Positions 57,398-64,000 of a stretch of 64,000 nt of DNA are shown piece after piece; the first letter of the stretch is position 1; each line of letters starts with the position of its first letter. A model generated the notes under the pieces. That model saw nothing but the letters and a program-made list of their open reading frames with translations. It was not told where the DNA came from and ran no database searches. The DNA is from Chitinophagaceae bacterium (GTDB lineage Bacteria > Bacteroidota > Bacteroidia > Chitinophagales > Chitinophagaceae), in NCBI GenBank assembly GCA_947447465.1, contig CANFKE010000001.1, forward strand, positions 148,241 to 212,240, in the 5' to 3' direction. The position numbers and the translations under genes were made by a program.

Positions 57398-58291
57398 TCA
57401 GCCGTTAACTGCCGCTGCCGCTTTTTGTTTTGCTGCCTGTAGAGTGTTCATCATCAGGCCGCAGATGGTCATAGGGCCAACGCCCTTAGGAACCGGGGTA
57501 ATATAGCTGCAAAGTGGTGCAACATTGTCATAATCAACATCGCCAACCAGCCTTGAACCGCTCTTTTTTGTAGCATCATCAATTCTGTTGATACCCACAT
57601 CGATCACGATTGCGCCCGGACGAACCATATCTGCAGTGACGAAGAAAGGCTTACCAATGGCAGCAACTATGACATCGGCAGTGCGGGTTATCTCGGCCAG
57701 ATCCTTAGTTCTGGAGTGTGTTAGTGTTACTGTGGCATTGCCGGGTTTTGTATTGCGGCTCAGCAATATGGTCATAGGCGTACCTACAATATTACTACGG
57801 CCAATAACTACACAATGCATACCGGCCACATCAATATTATAATGCTCCAACATCAGCATGATGCCATAAGGAGTAGCCGGTAAAAATGTAGGCTGTCCCA
57901 GCATCATCTTGCCCTGAGAGATGGGGTGGAAACCATCCACGTCTTTTGCAGGATCAATGGTATTGATGATGACATCTCCTGATATATGGTTGGGTAAAGG
58001 TAATTGCACCAATATGCCATCCACATCATCGTTGTCATTGAGTTTCTTTACTTCGGCTATCAGTTCGGCTTCTGTAATAGAAGGGTCGAACCGCAGGAGT
58101 GTAGATTCAAAGCCCAGCTCGGCACAGCTTTTTACTTTGTGGCCAACATAGGCTTCACTTGCGGGGTTATTACCTACGAGAATAGCAGCCAGATGAGGCT
58201 TTTTGCCTCCTGTTGCCTGCCAGTCGATAACGTCCTGTTTTATTTGCTCTTTGATATGAGCTGATACGAGTGTGCCGTCAAGTATTTGCAT
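57398..58291 (-). CDS. folD: Bifunctional methylenetetrahydrofolate dehydrogenase / cyclohydrolase
   Basis: 297 residues. Catalytic Lys in AYVGHKVKSCAELG, the VQLPLPNHI loop, the Rossmann VIGRSNIVGTPMTILL and the end signature VPKGVGPMTICGLMMNT. It interconverts methylene-, methenyl- and formyl-THF. The start is supported by a -7 box 4 nt upstream. Confidence 0.97.
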   Translation of the reverse strand: MQILDGTLVSAHIKEQIKQDVIDWQATGGKKPHLAAILVGNNPASEAYVGHKVKSCAELGFESTLLRFDPSITEAELIAEVKKLNDNDDVDGILVQLPLPNHISGDVIINTIDPAKDVDGFHPISQGKMMLGQPTFLPATPYGIMLMLEHYNIDVAGMHCVVIGRSNIVGTPMTILLSRNTKPGNATVTLTHSRTKDLAEITRTADVIVAAIGKPFFVTADMVRPGAIVIDVGINRIDDATKKSGSRLVGDVDYDNVAPLCSYITPVPKGVGPMTICGLMMNTLQAAKQKAAAAVNG

Positions 58292-58295
58292 AGTG

Positions 58296-58303
58296 CAAAT
58301 ATA
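58296..58303 (-). promoter_or_regulatory. Predicted -7 box of folD (TATATTTG), 4 nt from ATG
   Basis: Perfect TAnnTTTG on the minus strand, then CACT and the start codon; predicts a leaderless mRNA and an own promoter for folD-queE-uppP-purN. Confidence 0.6.
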
Positions 58304-58343
58304 AACATTTGCGGGGTTGTAAGTTGATGTTTTGCAGGAAATG

Positions 58344-59369
58344 CTATGCGTTTTGTTTCATTCTGGCATAGGTGATCCTGGAGATCTCGCTGATGGTTTC
58401 AGCCAGCTTTTTTACATCATTCCCCTTGGTCATGACTGTGATCAGGTATGTGTTGTTGTTGATATATACAATGCCTGTTTCGTGCAATTCATTGAACTGT
58501 GCATTGCCTGCTTCACCAAACTTATGTGCAATCTTAACATCTGCAGGGAGCCCTTTTACTAAGCCATCTTTAAAATTGCACTGGGCCAGTAACGAAGTAG
58601 CAAATTCAGAATTATTGATGTTGAGATATGCGGCATTGTAAAGCGCATTCATAAAAATCGAATAGTCATGGGCAGATATTGTATAAGCCATGTAATCCGC
58701 CATATTAGGTTTAGGAGGTGTGAGTCCCAGATCTGCAAATACTTTGATCAGCATATCAGGATTCATGATCCTGTTGAGTAATTGTGTAGCATTATTGTCG
58801 GAGTAGGCTATCATGTAGGTAAGTAGCTCCTTAACTGTGTAAGACTGTCCCGGCCTGATAGTTTTTGACTCGTAGGTTTGTTTAATATTGACAACACCCT
58901 GCGGGTTATACAATATTTTTTTGTTGAGGAATGAAGGATCATTCTCACCCATTCTTAAAATAGTGAACATGACAGGCAATTTGAATAAAGAGCCCGGTAA
59001 ATAAGTTTCTTCTGAGTTGACAGATGTCCAGTGAGCATTGGAAAACTCTTTGATAAAAACGGATGCATTGATAATTACACCGGCTTTTTTTTCATTTTCG
59101 ATGAGGTTAGTGATGTCATTTTTTAATGCAACCAGATCTTGTGCTTCACATTCTTTACTTACCGCGATAAGAGGCTGAATGTACATGTAGCCTTTCAATC
59201 TTGATATCGAAAGGTCACAATTGGAACCGTTGGCAGAAGGTGGGTATTGTTCGGTGGCTATTGCTGAGCTGGTGGTCAGTTTTTTAAACAATATAAAACT
59301 AAGCCCGCTGCAAATTATGGCCAGCAGAAGGGTGTATATGATAGGGATCCTCTTTTTAAAAAAGTTCAT
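58344..59369 (-). CDS. Class A beta-lactamase-like serine hydrolase
   Basis: 341 residues, one N-terminal membrane helix (about 10-28), then a periplasmic serine hydrolase domain. SxxK is S127-K130 in LPGSLFKLP; SxN is S190-D191-N192 in AYSDNNATQ; the third motif reads HKFGEAG (K283) rather than K-T/S-G. No obvious E-x-x-L-N omega loop. It is related to the PF13354 group; it may be a DD-peptidase rather than a resistance enzyme. Confidence 0.85.
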   Translation of the reverse strand: MNFFKKRIPIIYTLLLAIICSGLSFILFKKLTTSSAIATEQYPPSANGSNCDLSISRLKGYMYIQPLIAVSKECEAQDLVALKNDITNLIENEKKAGVIINASVFIKEFSNAHWTSVNSEETYLPGSLFKLPVMFTILRMGENDPSFLNKKILYNPQGVVNIKQTYESKTIRPGQSYTVKELLTYMIAYSDNNATQLLNRIMNPDMLIKVFADLGLTPPKPNMADYMAYTISAHDYSIFMNALYNAAYLNINNSEFATSLLAQCNFKDGLVKGLPADVKIAHKFGEAGNAQFNELHETGIVYINNNTYLITVMTKGNDVKKLAETISEISRITYARMKQNA

Positions 59370-59693
59370 TTAGTTTATGAATTACAGTTAGTGAATCACA
59401 GGTGATTATATCAGGTTTAATAGCAAATTGATTAAGGGGAGATAAAGTTAGCAATTTGCATAAATTGAACTGTTAAAAATGTGGTCAAATGGAAATTTAT
59501 TGTATTATAAATTGTAGATAATACAAATCAAAAGAATTGTAAATAATTATTTATACAAATTGAATCTTGTTTGTATCTGTAAGTAAAGAGAATCATCACA
59601 GAAGGGTAAAAAGAATATCCAGATCTATATTTTGAGCATTTTGATAAGACTCAGATACCAGTAAATCGTTTAAGTTTGTTCAAAAGAAATGTG
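59370..59693. other. AT-rich gap upstream of the endonuclease I gene
   Basis: About 320 bp, very AT-rich, with many TTGTA/TACAA words (several inverted). No gene is visible; it likely holds the divergent promoters of its two neighbours. Confidence 0.4.
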
Positions 59694-60800
59694 ATGAAAA
59701 GGATTATCCTGTCTATCTTAACCATGATCCCGATAGCTGTTATAGCTCAAATACCGACGGGATATTATAACAGCGCCACCGGTCTTAGCGGCCAGTCGTT
59801 GCGAGTGGCTTTGCGCAACATCATTCGCCCGCATACTACGCTTACCTATACTCCGGGTCTGTGGAACGCATACTACACTACAGATGTGAAACCAAATGGT
59901 AAACTGTGGGATATGTATTCTGATATACCCGGAGGTACACCTGCCTATGAGTTTGTGCTGGGACCAACATCGTCGGGTGGTAACCAGTGTGGTAGTGTGA
60001 GCCCATCGGCAGAAGGGAGCTGCTATAACAGAGAGCATACATGGCCGCAGAGCAAATTTGTGAGCGATACCCCTATGCAAAATGACCTGTTCATAGTATA
60101 TCCTACTGATTATTATGTAAATAACCAGCGCGGAGATCTGCCGTATGGTAAGGTGGGGTCTGTAAGTCATACGTTTACGAATGGTAGTAAGTTGGGTACA
60201 AATGCATATCCGGGAGCGCCATCGGGCAATTGTTATGAGCCATTGGATTCTTTTAAGGGAGACCTTGCGAGGACCTACTTTTATATAGCTACTTGCTACT
60301 GGACCGCACAGGACAGTGTGAAATTTACGACCTGGGAAACTGCTGCCGGTCTTACGTTTAAACCGTGGGCCATACAGATGTTGCTGGAGTGGCATCATAA
60401 TGACCCTGTAAGCCAGAAGGAGATCAACCGTAATAATGCAGTATTCCCATTACAAGGCAACAGAAATCCATTCATTGACCATCCTGAATATGCTGATTGT
60501 ATATGGGGAACTACCTGCACCGGAGTAGGTGTCAATGATGTAGCCGGTTTTACTCAGTCGGTAGTGTCTTATGTGAACACGGCCAATAACACACTGGTTG
60601 TGAACTGGGATAACCTGACGGATGATGAGTTGAAAAACCTTTCTGTGTTGAATATGAATGGGCAGATGGTCTATAATGCAGCCGCGACAGGAATGAGCAG
60701 ATCGGCAGTTATTAGTACTGCCAACTGGGCCAAGGGTATCTATGTGTTGAGGATACAGAGCCTTAATAAAGCAGATAGCAGGAAAATAGTGATACAGTAA
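59694..60800 (+). CDS. Secreted endonuclease I with T9SS type A sorting domain
   Basis: 368 residues from ATG 59694 (MKRIILSILTMIP), signal peptide cut after AVIAQ. The endonuclease I (EndA/Vvn) His-Me-finger core contains SCYNREHTWPQSKF (catalytic His) and QNDLFIVYPTDYYVN. A C-terminal domain from about 290 (NVLNMNGQMVYN-like, then WAKGIYVLRIQ, KIVIQ at the end) is a type A sorting signal. It is exported through the outer membrane and likely degrades extracellular DNA for nutrients. Confidence 0.93.
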   Translation: MKRIILSILTMIPIAVIAQIPTGYYNSATGLSGQSLRVALRNIIRPHTTLTYTPGLWNAYYTTDVKPNGKLWDMYSDIPGGTPAYEFVLGPTSSGGNQCGSVSPSAEGSCYNREHTWPQSKFVSDTPMQNDLFIVYPTDYYVNNQRGDLPYGKVGSVSHTFTNGSKLGTNAYPGAPSGNCYEPLDSFKGDLARTYFYIATCYWTAQDSVKFTTWETAAGLTFKPWAIQMLLEWHHNDPVSQKEINRNNAVFPLQGNRNPFIDHPEYADCIWGTTCTGVGVNDVAGFTQSVVSYVNTANNTLVVNWDNLTDDELKNLSVLNMNGQMVYNAAATGMSRSAVISTANWAKGIYVLRIQSLNKADSRKIVIQ

Positions 60801-60828
60801 TAATTGATCTCATAGTTGAAGTATTTAT

Positions 60829-60864
60829 AAGGGCGGTAAGCGGTGTGCTTACCGCCCTTTTTTT
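60829..60864 (+). terminator. Terminator of the endonuclease I gene
   Basis: A 13-bp stem AAGGGCGGTAAGC / GCTTACCGCCCTT with loop GGTGT is followed by a T run, 28 nt after the stop. Confidence 0.9.
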
Positions 60865-60895
60865 AGAGAAGTTTTGGACAGGTATTCTATTGATA

Positions 60896-63826
60896 TTAGT
60901 ATCCGAAGATATCTTCCATTGACAGTTTCTTTACTTCACCTACCTTCTTAATATCGTCCATGCTTAGTTTATTCTCTGAAGCGAGGATGCAATAGGTGTA
61001 AGGTTTGTTGGCAATGTTAGCGCTGTGGAATTGCTTCAGGTCGTTGAACTGGAGCTTGTCTGCATTATCGTAGATCTTTTTGCGGATATCTTCATTGAGT
61101 CCTTTACGTTCCGCAGCAAGGTAGTTATAAATGATACCATCCTGAGTGATGCGGTCGGTCTCGATATCTTTTTTAACAGCGGAGCGAGCGGAGATCACAT
61201 TGTTCTCTAAGGACGGAAGGTCGTTGAGCAATTCGTTCATTGCTTTGATCGACTCATTGAATTTGTCGGCCTGACAACCAATGTATGCCGTTACCATGTA
61301 TGGATCTTCCTTCTTGTCTGGAGCCGCAAAGAAAGCACTGGTAGAGTAGGCAAGAGCCTTACTTTCTCTGATGGTCTGGAAGACCAATGCGCCCATTCCT
61401 GCACCGAAGTAGTTGTTGAAGATGTCGATGACCGGTTGTTTGGCAGCGTCGTAACCCGGAATATTCCTTATCCAGCGAATTTCACTCTGCACCATGTCGT
61501 AGTTGGCAAAGAGCACTTCGTTTTTATTCTGAGTTGTAAAGGCGAAGACCTTAGGAGCCGCAATGGCTTTGAACATAGCCGGCATTTTATGCGCTGTTTT
61601 CAGTTCGGCAGTGAGATTGCCGATAGTAGCAGGGCCATAATAAAGTATGCGGTGGCTGTAGCTGAACATATTGTGCAGCATTTCTGTAAGTTCAGCACTG
61701 GTAAGGTTCTTCAGTTCTTCGTTGGTCAGTACGTAGTTGTACGGATTGGCTGCTCCATAACGTGCATAGCTGGTAAGGCCCTGCATGATCTGTGTCTTGT
61801 TGTTCTTGGCATCTGCGCGGCTCTTGGCAAGGCGTGCCTTCAGTGAGTTCAGCGCCTTATCATCTGCTACACAGTTGGTGATGAGGTCATCGAACAAAGC
61901 AACCGCCTGATCGAAGTTTTCCTGCAAGCCTTCTATAGAAATGGTAGTGAACTCGCCTGATGCATTGATATTGAAACTGCAAGCCAATTTGTAAAACTCT
62001 TTAGAGAATGCTTCGGCAGTCTTATTTTCTGTACCCAGGAACTGGAGGTATTGTGCGGCAACAGCTAAGCGCTTATCGTTCCATGTACCCATCTTGAAGC
62101 GATAAGCCATACGGAACAGACCATTGTCGTTGTTGTGTACATAGAGTACTTCAGCAGGACCTATGTTGGTCTTGCTGAGGTCTTTATTATAGTCGAGCCA
62201 AACAGGAGCAACGGGATCTACCGGCATATTGTTGACCTCTTTTACAAACCAAGACTGTGATTTTGCATTTGTCTCTACCGGAGTGATAGGTGGCTTACTT
62301 ACCTTGACAATGTTCTTGTCTTCTCCCTTGCGCTTATAGATAGCTACATAATTGTTAGCGAAATACTTGTTGGCGAAGTCGGTAATGTCTTTTTTGCTGA
62401 TGGCAGACAGGCGCTCAATGTAGTCCACATCTTCCTGCCAGTCTTCTTCTGATGTGAAGGCATTCATGAGTGCGCGGGCACGAGTACCGTAGTTCTCGCT
62501 TTGCTGCATCATTGCTTTCTTCTGATTGTTGATGATAGAGACAACGAGGTTGTCATCGAAATTACCTTTTTTAAGATTTTCTATTTCTCCCAGAATCAAT
62601 GCTTTTACTTCTTCCAGGCTCTGGCCCATTGTAGGATTGCCCTGGAGATACATGTAGCCATGATCTATCAGTATATCTGCACTTGCAGATGCGCGGAGCA
62701 GCTTTTGTTTCTTTACGAGGTTAAGGTCTATGAGTCCGGCACGACCATTGGTGAGTATCTGACCTACAATGTCGGCCAGTATAGCATCTTTGGCATGTAC
62801 ACCCGGCAGGCGGTAGCCTATAGCTACGAATTCAGCATCGGGGCCATTTACTTCTTTTTCAATAGGTGCTGTTATCGGATCTTCGGGTTTGAAGGTATAA
62901 GGGGTGATCTTCTTTGAATTGAGTTTAGAGAAATACTCATCTACTTTACCGATCAAAACATCGGGGTCGAAATCGCCGGAGATGATAATACCCATGTTGT
63001 TGGGTACATACCATGTGTTGAAGTATTTTCTGATCTCGAGCAATGACGGATTTTTAAGGTGCTCTATGGTGCCTATGGTCGTTTGCTTACCGTAGTTGTG
63101 GTTGAGGAATAGGTTGGACAGCATGAGCTCAGAAACCTTGCGGTTATCATTATCGAGTGTTCTGTTCTTTTCTTCATAAACGGCTTCGAGCTCGGTATGG
63201 AAGATGCGGAATACCGGATTGCGGAAGCGGTCGTACTGCACTTTAAGGAACTTATCTACGGCATTGGACGGTATATCTTCTGTGTAAACGGTCTGCTCGA
63301 AAGAAGTGAATGCATTAGTACCTTTGGCGCCCATAGCCGACATCATCTTGTCGTATTCATTGGCAATGGCATATTTGGAAGCGATACCGGAAACCGAATC
63401 TATGCGGTGGTATATTTCTTTACGCTTGGTCTCATCGGTAGTGTGGTTATACTCTTCATAGAGGGCATCGATCATTTCGAGGTAAGGTTTCTCTTTCTTA
63501 TAATCGAGTGAACCATAGTTGTCAGTGCCCTTGAACATCATGTGCTCGAGGTAGTGCGCCAGACCTGTGTGGTCTGCAGGGTCTGTTTTGCTGCCGGCTT
63601 TGGTAGCAATATATACCTGCATACGCGGTTCTTTTTTTGTAGGGCTGAGAATGACGGTCAGGCCATTTTTAAGGGTGTAGAAGCGGGTCTGCATGGGGTC
63701 GTTGGTGACGTAGCGGTATTTGTAGCCGGCAGACCGCGCATCTTTCCATTCATGTACTTCTTTAGCCGATAGGCTGCCTGCGGTCAGAACCGCAATGCAT
63801 AATGAAGCTATTTTAAAGTGTTTCAT
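60896..63826 (-). CDS. M16-family insulinase-like zinc peptidase
   Basis: 976 residues, a fused two-half M16 enzyme. Signal peptide cut after LSA. The inverted zinc motif H91-x-x-E94-H95 lies in GLAHYLEHMMFKGTDN, and the third ligand is a Glu near 212 in TELEAVYEEKN. The second half (from about 520) lacks the motif, as usual. It degrades peptides in the periplasm. It is monocistronic, with about 170 bp of promoter region at the window end. Confidence 0.95.
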   Translation of the reverse strand: MKHFKIASLCIAVLTAGSLSAKEVHEWKDARSAGYKYRYVTNDPMQTRFYTLKNGLTVILSPTKKEPRMQVYIATKAGSKTDPADHTGLAHYLEHMMFKGTDNYGSLDYKKEKPYLEMIDALYEEYNHTTDETKRKEIYHRIDSVSGIASKYAIANEYDKMMSAMGAKGTNAFTSFEQTVYTEDIPSNAVDKFLKVQYDRFRNPVFRIFHTELEAVYEEKNRTLDNDNRKVSELMLSNLFLNHNYGKQTTIGTIEHLKNPSLLEIRKYFNTWYVPNNMGIIISGDFDPDVLIGKVDEYFSKLNSKKITPYTFKPEDPITAPIEKEVNGPDAEFVAIGYRLPGVHAKDAILADIVGQILTNGRAGLIDLNLVKKQKLLRASASADILIDHGYMYLQGNPTMGQSLEEVKALILGEIENLKKGNFDDNLVVSIINNQKKAMMQQSENYGTRARALMNAFTSEEDWQEDVDYIERLSAISKKDITDFANKYFANNYVAIYKRKGEDKNIVKVSKPPITPVETNAKSQSWFVKEVNNMPVDPVAPVWLDYNKDLSKTNIGPAEVLYVHNNDNGLFRMAYRFKMGTWNDKRLAVAAQYLQFLGTENKTAEAFSKEFYKLACSFNINASGEFTTISIEGLQENFDQAVALFDDLITNCVADDKALNSLKARLAKSRADAKNNKTQIMQGLTSYARYGAANPYNYVLTNEELKNLTSAELTEMLHNMFSYSHRILYYGPATIGNLTAELKTAHKMPAMFKAIAAPKVFAFTTQNKNEVLFANYDMVQSEIRWIRNIPGYDAAKQPVIDIFNNYFGAGMGALVFQTIRESKALAYSTSAFFAAPDKKEDPYMVTAYIGCQADKFNESIKAMNELLNDLPSLENNVISARSAVKKDIETDRITQDGIIYNYLAAERKGLNEDIRKKIYDNADKLQFNDLKQFHSANIANKPYTYCILASENKLSMDDIKKVGEVKKLSMEDIFGY

Positions 63827-64000
63827 ATCTGTGTGTGTTTGTGTTGTAAAATAATATATTCCTGTGATATTATTTTGTGGCGAAGCAGGTAATTATGAAA
63901 AGCGGAAGTTTTTTATTTTTCCGGAAGTTTTATATTGAGCTTATTGGCTATAATGCTTTGTGGATAAGGGGTTGAAGGCATTTTAACTAATTTCCGAAAA

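Overview
The window is ordinary chromosomal DNA of a Bacteroidota bacterium, most likely from the Chitinophagaceae/Sphingobacteriia side of the phylum. This rests on many genes with a TAnnTTTG -7 promoter box and little Shine-Dalgarno signal, two secreted proteins with type IX secretion sorting domains, GLPGLI, DUF4293 and DUF4783 proteins, a CHU-type outer-membrane barrel protein, and the standalone heptose adenylyltransferase form of HldE. Gene density is high. I saw no tRNA, rRNA, CRISPR array, intact transposase or prophage gene.

Layout. 1-8.4 kb: mgtE (cut by the window edge), a TPR-like protein, mutL, a GT-C-like membrane protein, a HAD phosphatase, dapA and accA. 8.5-19.5 kb: outer-membrane and secreted proteins, serS and pheS facing away from each other, a degenerate SGNH-like lipoprotein, a DinB/YfiT protein, plsC, a degenerate secreted endonuclease homologue, an orphan histidine kinase, a nucleotidyltransferase and a broken glyoxalase (VOC) gene. 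19.5-30.2 kb: ubiD, moxR, a large T9SS type B protein, a MuiA/DUF4139 protein, an amidase and two gene-poor, repeat-rich gaps. 30.5-36.8 kb: gyrB, a tandem active and inactive rhomboid pair, arsC and the scoA/scoB CoA transferase, split by an inserted four-helix-bundle gene. 36.9-43.7 kb: panD, a flippase-like protein, hldE C-terminal type, ppk1-ppx, ruvB. 43.8-49 kb: an outer-membrane barrel protein with a GLPGLI protein, then gltX. 49-55 kb: surface-polysaccharide functions (membrane GT-like protein, FkbM methyltransferase, kdsD, GT2). 55-64 kb: a minus-strand run bla-like/folD/queE/uppP/purN, a secreted endonuclease I and an M16 peptidase.

How they fit together. Envelope synthesis is well represented: kdsD (Kdo branch), hldE (heptose branch), GT2, plsC, uppP (lipid carrier recycling), and dapA and an amidase for peptidoglycan. 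Translation is represented by serS, pheS and gltX, and repair by mutL, ruvB and gyrB. ppk1 and ppx overlap by 4 bp and would set polyphosphate level together.

Most interesting. (1) Five genes (ubiD, a rhomboid, gltX, kdsD, folD) have a perfect TAnnTTTG box ending exactly 4 nt before ATG, with pheS at 6 nt and panD at 7 nt, which predicts leaderless mRNAs. (2) A four-helix-bundle gene bounded by inverted AATGCGACAATGTG-type repeats sits inside the scoA-scoB operon. (3) About 345 bp at 29.4-29.75 kb hold seven or more successive hairpins. (4) A 10-bp-period TGCCACTTTT array is flanked by its own reverse complements. (5) Several proteins look like pseudoenzymes (rhomboid, endonuclease, SGNH hydrolase).
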